DNA of 32,949 nt from Candidatus Altimarinota bacterium (lineage in GTDB: Bacteria; Patescibacteria; JAEDAM01; BD1-5; UBA2023): NCBI GenBank assembly GCA_018457335.1, contig JAGYHI010000004.1, positions 1 to 32,949 on the forward strand. Direction: 5' to 3'. Made by a program: the position numbers and the translations under genes. This document shows positions 16,467 through 24,099 of the stretch, piece after piece. The notes below the pieces were generated by a model. That model saw only the letters and a list, made by a program, of their open reading frames with translations, was not told where the DNA came from and did no database searches. Each line of letters opens with the position of its first letter. Position 1 is the stretch's first letter.

Positions 16467-17687
16467 ATGACTCAACAAATCACTTGCCCAAAATGTGGCA
16501 CTCATATCGATCTCGATCAAATCGCAAATAAAAAATTTCTTGAAGCACAAGAAAAAATGCGAGCAGAATTTGAAAAAGAAAAAGAGAAAGAGCGAGAAGA
16601 GATGAAACAAAAGGCTCTGGAATTTGCAAGAAAAAAGGCAGATGAAGCAAAAAAAGAGCTCGAACTCGAAATGAAAGACGCCAATGAGCGCCTCGAAAAA
16701 CTCCAAAAAGAGCGAGAAGAATCAAAAAAACGAGAACTCGATTTCCTCAAAAAACAGCGTGAACTCGAGGACAAGGAAAAAAACTTCGAACTGGAAATGG
16801 AGAAAAAACTCATGGAAAATGAGAAAAAAATAAAAGAAAAACTCGAAGAAGACCTCAAAAGAGAAAATCAAAAATCACTTGATGAAAAACTCGAAAAAAT
16901 CCAAGAAGAGTTTCGAAAAAAGGAACTTGAATACCAAAAACAACAAGAACAACTCAAAAAATCACTCGACGATGCTAAGCGAAAAGCTGAACAAGGAAGC
17001 CAACAAATCCAAGGCGACATCCAAGAAAACGACCTCAAAGAAGCCCTTGAACAAAAATTTCCGATTGATCAAATCGACGATGTACCAACCGGTGTCAAAG
17101 GAGCCGACCTTATCCAGACGGTACACGATAATTTCGGACAAAAATCCGGCGTCATCGTGTGGGAAAGCAAAAACACCAAATCATGGCAAGATAGTTGGAT
17201 CATGAAACTCAAAGAAGACAGCCTCAAAATCTCTGGAAATATCGCCATACTCGTCTCGAGCGTCCTCCCAAAAGGCGTTGAAAATTTTGCTGTCATCGAC
17301 GAAGTGATGGTCTGCTCACCAAAATTTGCCATCCAAGTCGGGTCGCTCCTGCGTGATAAAATTCTCTCGATCTCCCGAGTCGAAAAATCCCTCGAAGGAA
17401 AAGATGCTAAAATGGAAATGCTCTACAAATATCTCACCAGCAGCGAATTTTCGAGCAAGATGACGATGATGATCGATGTCTTCGCCAGCCTCAAAACCGG
17501 TATAGACGCCGAGCGACGCGCCATGGAAAAAAACTGGAAAAAACGCGAAAAAGACCTCGAGCGAGCCACTTTTGCCGTCACCGGAATGTACGGAGAACTC
17601 GAAAGTCTTATGGGGCAAGCCCTTCCTGGAAGTGAAGTTTTGGAATTAGAGAGTGGAGATGATGAAGAAGAGATGAAGTTGTTTTAA
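16467..17687 (+). CDS. DUF2130 coiled-coil protein
   Basis: A 406-residue protein of the DUF2130 family, with no UGA. Domains in order: a short zinc-ribbon half at residues 7-14 (CPKCGTHI); a very long charged coiled coil, about residues 22-180, rich in Lys/Glu; then the conserved domain with GVKGADLIQTVHDNFGQ, GVIVWESKNTKSWQDSWI and LKEDSLKISGNIAILVSSVLP. The WE-x-K segment after a strand resembles the E-x-K of PD-(D/E)XK nucleases, but I would not claim activity. The C-terminal helices are also conserved. The family is known from bacteria and its role is undetermined. It is preceded by repeats and has no Shine-Dalgarno. Confidence 0.85.
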   Translation: MTQQITCPKCGTHIDLDQIANKKFLEAQEKMRAEFEKEKEKEREEMKQKALEFARKKADEAKKELELEMKDANERLEKLQKEREESKKRELDFLKKQRELEDKEKNFELEMEKKLMENEKKIKEKLEEDLKRENQKSLDEKLEKIQEEFRKKELEYQKQQEQLKKSLDDAKRKAEQGSQQIQGDIQENDLKEALEQKFPIDQIDDVPTGVKGADLIQTVHDNFGQKSGVIVWESKNTKSWQDSWIMKLKEDSLKISGNIAILVSSVLPKGVENFAVIDEVMVCSPKFAIQVGSLLRDKILSISRVEKSLEGKDAKMEMLYKYLTSSEFSSKMTMMIDVFASLKTGIDAERRAMEKNWKKREKDLERATFAVTGMYGELESLMGQALPGSEVLELESGDDEEEMKLF

Positions 17688-17692
17688 ACCTC

Positions 17693-17803
17693 AAAATCCC
17701 CCAGTCACTATCGTGACAGCCCCCTTAATAAGGGGGCCCAAAAAATCCATATCAAAAATGGTTTCCCTTATTAAGGGAAATGTCGAGCGGAAGCGAGACA
17801 AAG
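17693..17803. repeat. Palindromic repeats preceding and entering the DUF559 frame
   Basis: CCCCCAGTCACTATCGTGAC with CCCCCTTAATAAGGGGGCCC (17698-17739), then TGGTTTCCCTTATTAAGGGA (from 17759) and GTCGAGCGGAAGCGAGACAAAG. The TTTCCCTTA-TAAGGGAAATGTC block also occurs at 16228. It provides the first codons of the DUF559 frame. Confidence 0.75.
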
Positions 17804-18036
17804 ACCCTCGACAGCGACCAATTGATAATTTTATTGTGGATTTTTATATTCCAAAACATAATCTGGTCATAGAAATCGATGGTGAAACCCACTTTGAAGA
17901 ATGAGCAATTGAATACGATGATGAGCGTACAAAAATTCTAGAATGATACGGATTGACGATTCTTCGTTTTACAAATCTAGAAGTACACAAAAATATCGAG
18001 TGAGTATATGGGAAAATACAAAAATATATGCGCTAA
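17713..18036 (+). pseudogene. N-terminally truncated DUF559 (Vsr-like) endonuclease
   Basis: A DUF559 domain continues through three UGA codons (17902, 17944, 18001) to TAA at 18034-18036. Clear family segments: RQRPIDNFIVDFYIPKHNLVIEIDGETH, YDDERTKILEGYGLTILRFTN, EVHKNIEGV. The Asp/Glu of VIEIDG-x-H belong to the nuclease core. Full DUF559 proteins of about 120 residues carry some 40-50 residues before RRQ that are missing; instead the frame begins inside repeat DNA (MVSLIKGNVERKRDKDP, from the ATG at 17758, or an upstream in-frame start at 17713). I call it a 5'-truncated gene, most likely inactive, though it could be expressed as a shortened protein of 93-107 residues. Confidence 0.75.
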
Positions 18037-18121
18037 TTTATTTTTGCGAAACTTTTTTAGAGTCTCTTTAGTACATACAAAGTCACCAAACTTCAAATTT
18101 TATCATAAATAACTTAATATT

Positions 18122-18787
18122 CTATTTATATTCATCAAAAAAGTGAGCATCAGTTTCAACTCATTGAATTTCATTTTTTACCTTTTTGTTAAGATATTTA
18201 TCGATAATTTTCACTTCTGATTGTGTCGGAGTTTCTTGTAATATTTTCTCATCCTTTTGGTATACACAAAACCGAAACTCATTTTCTCATTCTTTTTCAA
18301 AATGGGTCGCTGACCGCAGCGTAAAATAATCAGGAATACCGTCAAAAAAAGTATCACAATCAAAATCTCATTTCACTTCGGTGAGATAGATTTTATCGAT
18401 TAAGTCAGTATAAATAAGTTGATTATAGAGACTCGCTCCACCGATGACGAAGATATTTTCAAGATTTTCTTTTTTCGCGAGTTCTTTAAGACAAATTTCA
18501 AGAGAATTAAAATACAACACAAAATCATCAGGCTTTGAGTCAAGATTGTTGTTTTGAATTTTTCGCGTTAGGATGCAGTTTATGCGGTTTGGAAGTGGAC
18601 GAAATCGTGCCGGAATCGAATCCCAAGTCCCCCGCCCCATGATGACAGCATTCATTTTCGAGAGATCAGCGGTATCGCTGGTGATATTTTTAAAATATGT
18701 CATATCTTTTTTAATATTCCAGGCGAGTGTCCCGTTTTTTCCGATGCCATTTTTTTCATCGACTGCGAGGATAAGATTGATTTTCAT
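18122..18787 (-). CDS. folA: Dihydrofolate reductase
   Basis: Reduces dihydrofolate to tetrahydrofolate with NADPH. The 221-residue product starts MKINLILAVDEKNGIGKNGTLAWNIKKDMTYFK: the IGKNG and the W-x-IKKDM segment are the substrate site, with LPW altered to LAW. Then come VIMGRGTWDSIP, PLPNRINCILTR and VIGGASLYNQ. The chosen ATG at 18785-18787 starts at the first strand; an upstream in-frame start would add 14 residues with no family match. UGA supplies Gly at 18368, 18287 and 18161. The protein is longer than usual (about 160) because of a 35-40 residue C-terminal tail after FRFCVYQ, with no recognised motif. Confidence 0.92.
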
Positions 18788-18822
18788 ACAAAAATTTTTA
18801 TAATGTGATAAATATTTTACCT

Positions 18823-18917
18823 CTGTCATTCTGAACTTGTTTCAGAATCTCTTTTATGCAGGGAGAGTTAAGATCCTGAAATACCCACAGGGCACAAGAT
18901 AAATTCAGGATGACATT
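18823..18917. repeat. REP-like elements between folA and the metalloprotease gene
   Basis: GTCATTCTGAACTTGTTTCAG type (18823-18851) and an inverted degenerate copy (GATCCTGAAATACCCACAGG ... TTCAGGATGACA, 18871-18916). Both lie between the divergent starts. No other feature is seen here. Confidence 0.75.
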
Positions 18918-18946
18918 CTCAAAATTTTTTTCATTATATCTAAAAA

Positions 18947-19510
18947 ATGTTTTCTGTAAAATTTTTCAAGGAAAAATCCATACTCCCCTACCCCGTCATC
19001 CGCTCCAATCGAAAAAGCATCGCCATACAAATCAAGGAAAATGGAGATTTTCTCGTGCGAGCCCCAAAGTTTGCAAGTGAAAAAATGATTGATAACTTCG
19101 TAAAAAGTAAACAAAACTGGATAGAAAAACACTCCCAAATCCGACAAAAAAAATTCGCGCAAAAAAAGCAATATAGCGATATGGAAATACAAGAAATGAA
19201 AGAGAGTCTTAAAAAATATATCACACCAAAAGTCGCAGAAATCTGGGAAAAATACGATTTACCAAAATACACTAGCATAAAAATCACAAAATCCGAACGA
19301 CGCTGGGGATCTTGTAGCGGCAAAAATTGACTGTGTTTTAGTTACCGACTGGCAGAATTTCTCGAAAAAAATCCAAAAGTCATCGATAGCGTCATCGTTC
19401 ACGAACTCGCCCATCTCCAAGAAAAAAATCACCAGAAACCTTTTTGGAATCTGGTGTATCATATAATGAATGATTATGATGTGTATCATGATGTTTTGAG
19501 AGAAAAATAA
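18947..19510 (+). CDS. YgjP-like zinc metallohydrolase (DUF45/M48 type)
   Basis: A 187-residue protein of the DUF45 family. Zinc ligands are in HELAH (152-156) with a third His at 162 (EKNHQKPFW). The upstream family motif RRWGSCSGKN is at about 117-127, followed by UGA-encoded Gly at 128, exactly where the family has a polar/Gly turn (SGKN-G-LCFSYRL). The N-terminal part VIRSNRKSIAIQIKENGDFLVRAP is also typical. The family is thought to be peptidase-like; a biological substrate is not established. It is divergent from folA across repeat sequence. No signal peptide, so cytoplasmic. Confidence 0.88.
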
Positions 19511-19547
19511 ATGATTTTTTTTTTTTTTTTGAATTTTATCGTTATTT

Positions 19548-19790
19548 TACTCTTTCTTTTGTGACCAAAAGAAACAAAAGTCTTGGGGTCAAATAAACTC
19601 GCTTGTACTCGCTTTACGCTTGATCTATTGTACTGATTTTTTTCATCGCTCATCGATTTTTTTCTCTTTTCATTTTTAAAGGAAAAAATCTCTTGGCAGT
19701 ATTTATCCCCAAACCCCATTTTGTACAGGTTTTCATTATTTTAATTCTTAATTTTAAAAATCCCCCATAACAGGGGGGGATTTACAGGAA
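19548..19790. repeat. Dispersed repeat, family B copy 1
   Basis: No gene between 19511 and 19798. It contains CTTTCTTTTGTGACCAAAAG, AACAAAAGTCTTGGGG, AAATAAACTCGCTTGTACTCGCTTTACGCTT, CATCGCTCATCGATTTTTTT, AAATCTCTTGGCAGTATTT and CCCCAAACCCCATTTTGTACAGGTTTTCATT, all shared in order with 28321-28530 (described in blocks). The beginning is also shared with family A. A CCCCCATAACAGGGGGG palindrome (19763-19779) follows. Confidence 0.85.
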
Positions 19791-19798
19791 TTCTATTT

Positions 19799-20548
19799 TT
19801 ACTCTACACTCTCCTTGACGGTATCAATAATTTTTTGAATTTTAGGATTTGATGGGTTTTGAGCCTTGATATAGAGAATACCATTTTCTATAGTAACGGA
19901 AGTCTCTGATGGTGGATTGGCTGGTGTTTTTTTAAAAAGGTAAACCTGAACTTCGGCCGTATCAAAATCAGCCACTCCTGATCCCGAAAGTCCAATTGCC
20001 ATCGTGTGAGCCGCTCCGTCACGAGCACCATATCCTTGATACCAAGTATTTTTTGGTATCGCAAAAGAGTATTTAAGATATGAATTTTTGTAGTGGTGGT
20101 ATGAGCCTGTATCATACATCGAAAGTGAGCCGACTTCAGTTTTTTCTCTATCAAAATCAGATTTCTTCGGTTCTGAAATCTCCCCGCTGACGATAGAGTC
20201 TGTACAGACACCTTCGTGAGAAATTTGCATATTTACCGATTTTGCAACACATTCATTTGGATAGGTATTTCCATCTACTCCGCATACTGGTGCATATTCA
20301 CGAGTACAATTCATATTTTCTTCTCCATCTTTTTCAGTAAGATTTCCAGAAGAGGATTTTTGAGAATTTTCTTCGTCTGAATTATTGGTCGGAATTTGAT
20401 TTTGAGTGTGTGCTATCGGATTTTCTACACTACGATCGACTGCTGGCGCAAAAAAATTTGGAAAAAATGAATTTAAAACCAGCCACAAAAGATACACTGC
20501 TAAAAGTCCAGAAAGTGTGATAAGAATAGGAAAAGTATATTGTTTCAT
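19799..20548 (-). CDS. Membrane-anchored protein with Kazal-type inhibitor domain
   Basis: A 249-residue protein with an N-terminal membrane anchor (about residues 6-28), a Ser/Asn/Glu linker, then a Kazal domain at about 79-115: CTREYAPVCG, VDGNTYPNEC, HEGVC. Kazal domains inhibit serine proteases. By alignment with avian ovomucoid, Arg83 occupies P1, which predicts inhibition of trypsin-like enzymes. Four cysteines are present (81, 89, 100, 115) and correspond to two of the three standard disulfides; both partners of the third are missing together. The C-terminal 130 residues form an unrecognised beta-rich domain (NSYLKYSFAIPKNTWYQGYG). No UGA codons. It is probably exposed outside the cell, where it could guard against proteases of a host or prey; that role is inference. 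Confidence 0.82.
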   Translation of the reverse strand: MKQYTFPILITLSGLLAVYLLWLVLNSFFPNFFAPAVDRSVENPIAHTQNQIPTNNSDEENSQKSSSGNLTEKDGEENMNCTREYAPVCGVDGNTYPNECVAKSVNMQISHEGVCTDSIVSGEISEPKKSDFDREKTEVGSLSMYDTGSYHHYKNSYLKYSFAIPKNTWYQGYGARDGAAHTMAIGLSGSGVADFDTAEVQVYLFKKTPANPPSETSVTIENGILYIKAQNPSNPKIQKIIDTVKESVE

Positions 20549-20639
20549 AATTTATAAATGAGAGAAATAACACTCCTATTTTCGTCGAAAGTAAGAAAAA
20601 GTCAAATGATTTTATTTTGGATTTTATAATCACAAATTT

Positions 20640-21326
20640 TTATTTTTTCTTAATCTTTTTTATAATTTCATCAATTTTTTGAGACATATTATGCCTTAGA
20701 ATGGAAAATCGTAATTCTTTATGGAAAGGGATTTCATTTCATTTTTCGATAATTTCTGCAAGCGTTGGATGGATAATGACAATATCTTCTTTTTCGAGTG
20801 GTCATGCAAAATTTATCATATCCAGCACATCTTTTCGGATAGAATCCTTATCATGCATAGGGTGTCATAAATTATTGTAAAACTTTTTTACGGGCTCTTT
20901 TCTCGTGACACTATATACAAGTTTGTCTTCCGATTGCTGCAAAAGTTTTGTTTGCATTCTTTTTCAGATGCCTTGATTTTGATATGTTTCATCAACCACT
21001 AAGCCTCCTCTTTCCAATATTTCTTTCACCTTATGATCTCAAAGGATTTTTGTAATTTTCTTTTGTACTCTTTTTCCGAGTTTTATCCCAGCAGGAATAA
21101 TAATTTGGTCACCTTTTTCATTGAAATACAAAGTTCCAGCCGGCATAAATTTTATCATACCAATAGGGAGTTGATCTTTTCTTGCTACGACTCATCCATG
21201 CAGAGAAAATTGTTCCAAGATATCATCAGGAGATTGATCGAGCATATTATCATATTTTTCATATTCTTTCGAAAAATATTCTGCATCACTTGAAGTCATA
21301 TCTGTGGTATAATCTATTGAATTCAT
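20640..21326 (-). CDS. GNAT-family N-acetyltransferase
   Basis: A 228-residue protein assembled across six in-frame UGA codons; under the standard code the region looks empty. Strand-beta4 and the pyrophosphate-binding loop are clear: GLVVDETYQNQGIGKRMQTKLL (residues 108-129 region), with Q116-x-x-G119-x-G121. The second Gly of that acetyl-CoA loop is itself UGA. A C-terminal KKFYNNLGHPM segment matches the usual F-Y-x-x-x-G-F end of the fold. Substrate is unknown. It begins 18 nt after the AstE-like gene, so the pair shares the attenuator upstream. A helical, lysine-rich C-terminal tail (about 30 residues) follows the fold. Confidence 0.8.
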
Positions 21327-21344
21327 AATTTAAAAATTAAAAAA

Positions 21345-22178
21345 TTAAACAAGTTTTCCGAAGTACATCCACTCTCCGCCAACTTCTACTTCTTTGTGTG
21401 GCATAATCATAAATCCATCGTATGGAGCAAAAACAGGATTTTTTTCACCATCATAGGCGACAATTTCATCTTTTTTTACAAGGTCAAAATTCTCCCATTG
21501 TTTCACAAATTCTCATCCCTCTTTTTTTCGAATAATCGTGTCAACATTAATCCATTTTTGTTTTTCTGATGGGAAATCTACGAAATCAATAATTTTTAAA
21601 GTATTGAGCACAGAAAGTATATATTTGTAGGCATTTGGATATGAAAATGGATTTTTATTTTCTCCACACTCAATAATCAGTCCGTCTTTCCCAGCATTTT
21701 TCGCATAGCCAATTGTATCCATTTCGACAGAATCTGTGTACAAATCTATCCAACCTGTCATCGCATAATCGATTGGGAGATTTTTAATCACGGTATCAAC
21801 AAGTGAATTTCCTGGCATATCATGAAATACAAATGGATCTTTTCCAATCGAAAATGAATGCAAGTCAAGAACAAAATCATGTGCTTCAATTTCTTTTTTT
21901 ATATACTCAGCAATTTTTTCTTCTTTTGAATTTCCATTGGTCGCAAAGACACGATTGAGATTGGTTTCAATTTGTCTTTTATCCGCGTGATAGGCCTCAA
22001 AATTGGCATACGGCATACAGGTAATAGACCCAGATTGGAGTGTGATTTCACCTTTTACAAGTGCATTTTTGAGAGCTTCAATCCCCCAAGAGCCACAGTG
22101 CTCATCACCGTGAATTGAACCAAGAATAAGAATCTTCTTACCAGGATTTTTTGAATCAAATGAATATTTTGTAATCAT
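21345..22178 (-). CDS. AstE/aspartoacylase-family zinc amidohydrolase
   Basis: A 277-residue M14-fold deacylase. GSIHGDEHCG near residue 20 carries the H-x-x-E zinc pair (H23, E26), the third His is in VLDLHSFS near residue 105, and LIIECGEN near 180 carries the expected catalytic Glu. After UGA at 21513 (Gly) the C-terminal hammerhead-like domain has FAPYDGFMIMPHKEVEVGGEWMYFGKLV, typical of this family. Relatives remove acyl groups from N-acyl amino acids (succinylglutamate, N-acetylaspartate). Which acyl amino acid is used here is unknown. It is the first gene after the arginine-codon attenuator, and GNAT follows. The start lacks a Shine-Dalgarno. Confidence 0.83.
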
Positions 22179-22238
22179 AGGAAGTAGAAATTAGAAAATA
22201 ATAAATAGAAAGTAGAAAAGTTTTTAAGAGAAAAAATA

Positions 22239-22266
22239 AAAAAGTCCTCGTGATTGAGGACTTTTT
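22239..22266 (-). terminator. Attenuator terminator
   Basis: An 11-bp perfect hairpin, AAAAAGTCCTC paired with GAGGACTTTTT around a six-base loop, followed on the minus strand by TATTTTTT. It lies between the leader peptide and the AstE-like gene, so read-through is needed for expression. Confidence 0.9.
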
Positions 22267-22282
22267 CTTGATTTCGTAGAGA

Positions 22283-22354
22283 TTACAACTCCAAAAAACA
22301 ATCCTCAATGTGAGAACTTCGTCGTCGTCGGATTTGTGTTTGGATTGTTTTCAT
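22283..22354 (-). CDS. Arginine-rich leader peptide
   Basis: A 23-residue frame, ATG at 22352-22354 and TAA at 22283-22285. It reads MKTIQTQI, then four consecutive CGA Arg codons, then SSHIEDCFLEL. It is too short to be an enzyme and is placed as a translated regulator. The Arg codons occupy 22319-22330. The frame starts within a few nt of the predicted transcription start, so the mRNA may be nearly leaderless. See the attenuator entry. Confidence 0.7.
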   Translation of the reverse strand: MKTIQTQIRRRRSSHIEDCFLEL

Positions 22355-22361
22355 AATTTGA

Positions 22362-22388
22362 ATTATATGGAAAAATGAAAATTGTCAA
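22362..22388 (-). promoter_or_regulatory. Promoter of the attenuated operon
   Basis: On the minus strand TTGACA (complement of 22383-22388), 15 bp, TATAAT (complement of 22362-22367). Consensus boxes at short spacing, about 7 nt upstream of the leader ATG. Confidence 0.6.
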
Positions 22389-22422
22389 GGGGAAATTACA
22401 AAAATCTTATAAATTTTTCACT

Positions 22423-23211
22423 TTATAAAACTAAATTTTTTTTTGCCTCATCATATCAAACTCTTACAAATTCATCTACTTTATCAAAATCTGTTGCATC
22501 TAATTCTCATAAATGTGGTCGTAAAATCTGAGTATGTTTTCCTGCTTTTTTTATCGAGTTTTCTTCATTTAATTCCATCATAATCGATAAACAGCGATCT
22601 ATCACTGCATAGCTCCCACTCAAAAATCACTTTTTAGTATCCATTCAAAAAATATTTTTTTCCATAGTTTCAAGATGCACTTTTCAAGCTTGCAAAACAG
22701 AAATTCAAATTTTGTTTTTTCATTCCAGCACATCAACAGGCAAATTACATAAAACACCTCCATCAACATACATATTTTGGTTTATTTCATATGGTCTAAA
22801 TATCGCAGGCAAACTCGTGCTCGCTCGAATAGCATCAACTATTTTTCCAGTTTGAAATATTTCTGACTTTCCTGTTTTCAAATTAGTACCGACTATTTTC
22901 AGGGGAATGATAGTATCGTCAAAAGTTTTTTCTCAAAATAACTCTATTAAAAATTCATATGCTTTTTGTCATTTTACGATCCCTAAAGATAAATCCAAAT
23001 CAAAAACTTTCCAAAATTTAAATTTCTTTGCGAGATTAATAGAAGTTTCTACATTATTTCATAAAGCAAAAGAAGCTCATATAATTGCCCCCATGGAAGT
23101 TCATGAAATTTCATTAATAATAATTCATTTTTCTTCTAGGTATTTCATTACTCACATATGACTCAAACCTTTTGCTGATCCACCTCAAAATGCAATAGAA
23201 TATTTCTTCAT
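22423..23211 (-). CDS. Patatin-like phospholipase (RssA/NTE type)
   Basis: A 262-residue serine acyl hydrolase with 15 UGA codons out of 27 glycines, so it is unreadable under the standard code. The oxyanion loop GGGSAKG is at 9-15, the nucleophile Ser39 in GTSMG (37-41), and the catalytic Asp150 in VDGGVLCNLP. The dyad and its spacing are those of bacterial patatins. The first Gly of GTSMG is encoded by UGA. The family hydrolyses phospholipid or lysophospholipid acyl chains; no signal peptide is seen, so it is probably cytoplasmic or membrane-associated. Upstream is the 2TM gene on the same strand 66 nt away. Its dense UGA use sets it apart from every other gene here. Confidence 0.92.
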
Positions 23212-23277
23212 AGAAAATAGTAAAAAATAAATTTTATATTCACAAACTGTGACTCTATCTTTTTGTGTTGGTAAAAA

Positions 23278-23628
23278 TTATTTCTCAGTCTCTTCTTTTT
23301 CCGCTTCTATGGCTTCTTTTTCTGCTTCTTTCTGAGCAAAAACCTGCTCTCTCGCTCGTTTCTCAGCGAGTGCTTCTTTTCGATCCATATCTTTTTGGAG
23401 ATAAAAAATCTCTAGGATATACTGCATCACGAGCCCAAGCCCCCATCCAAGAAGCGGAAAATAAAACCAGTAAAAATCTGTTTGCCAAAGAAGATTATAA
23501 CCAATTAAGACCCCATTTATAAAAAGATAGATCACAAGATGAGCCATGAAACCAAATCATTTTTCATTTCGAATTACTTTTCGATAGGCTGATTGGTAAT
23601 CAGAAAGAGAGAAATCTTGATGTCGCAT
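23278..23628 (-). CDS. 2TM-domain membrane protein
   Basis: A 116-residue protein. UGA in NEK-G-FGFMAHL joins the N-terminal MRHQDFSLSDYQSAYRKVI part to the main ORF, giving the typical 2TM domain pattern A-x-KR-V...K-G-F-x-x-H. Two membrane helices (about residues 35-52 and 57-77) are followed by a highly charged Lys/Glu/Ala helix (about 80-115) likely to be cytoplasmic. The domain is common in bacteria, sometimes attached to kinases or regulators; here it stands alone. The start is ATG at 23626-23628. Probably upstream in the same transcription unit as the patatin gene. Confidence 0.8.
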
Positions 23629-23699
23629 AAAAATAAAAATTAAAAAATAATACAAGTGTCAGTATACGCAAAAATTGTAAAAAGCAAAGAAAAAATGTT

Positions 23700-23727
23700 T
23701 TGCTTTTTTCTAAAAATATGTTATAAT
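23700..23727 (+). promoter_or_regulatory. Promoter of the small 23762 gene
   Basis: TTGCTT (23700-23705), 16 bp, TATAAT (23722-23727), leaving a leader of about 28 nt. It matches the rpoB and uppS promoters in sequence and spacing. Confidence 0.75.
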
Positions 23728-23761
23728 ATCAGCACTTTTGAACTTTTCATAGGAGAAAAAA

Positions 23762-23983
23762 ATGAGTATTGAAAGTGTTAATGCTATAACTGGCATTGTA
23801 ATCTTTATTTCTCTTTTTATTGCAGCATTATTTGTCTTTGGAGTATTTCTACCAATCGGAACAGAAACAGTCACAACAGCAAATATACAAACAAAAAAAG
23901 AGAAAATTGATAAATGGGATATAATTAATATTTTTTGTCATATTATGGCTATATTAATTATCTCATCTCTCTTCTTTACTTAA
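23762..23983 (+). CDS. Small two-helix membrane protein, Shine-Dalgarno led
   Basis: A 73-residue protein with two hydrophobic helices (about 9-31 and 53-72) and a short charged loop between (NIQTKKEKIDKWD). The start is fixed by AGGAGA about 6 nt before the ATG. No UGA. I do not recognise the family. It is expressed alone from its own promoter and ends ahead of the terminator shared with rpoC. It belongs with the 8328 and 32501 genes by architecture. Confidence 0.65.
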   Translation: MSIESVNAITGIVIFISLFIAALFVFGVFLPIGTETVTTANIQTKKEKIDKWDIINIFCHIMAILIISSLFFT

Positions 23984-24057
23984 ATTCTTCCTATCAGAAG
24001 TTTTTTAAGTAAAGACTCTATAATAGTATCTTTTTACTTATCATAGAGTAACTAAAC

Positions 24058-24087
24058 AAAAAAGCACATCTTACGATGTGCTTTTTT
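24058..24087. terminator. Bidirectional terminator after rpoC and the 23762 gene
   Basis: A 13-bp perfect stem, AAAAAAGCACATC and GATGTGCTTTTTT, around TTAC. It works for rpoC transcripts from the right and for the small gene from the left. A weaker ACTCTAT/ATAGAGT helix lies at about 24014-24048. Confidence 0.88.
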
Positions 24088-24099
24088 CTATTACATTTT

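Larger units (their letters stand above)
22239..22354 (-). promoter_or_regulatory. Transcription attenuator controlling the AstE-like/GNAT operon
   Basis: Four RNA segments on the minus strand can pair alternatively. Segment 1, AAAACAATCC (complement of 22342-22351), pairs perfectly with GGATTGTTTT (complement of 22295-22304). Overlapping that, ATTGAGGATT (complement of 22300-22309) pairs with AGTCCTCAAT (complement of 22253-22262) as antiterminator, 10 bp with one G-U. The latter is the 5' arm of the terminator. A ribosome stalled at the Arg codons would cover segment 1, free segment 2, and block the terminator. A ribosome reaching the stop would cover segment 2 and allow termination. The logic is that of trp-type attenuators; operation is inferred. 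Confidence 0.75.
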
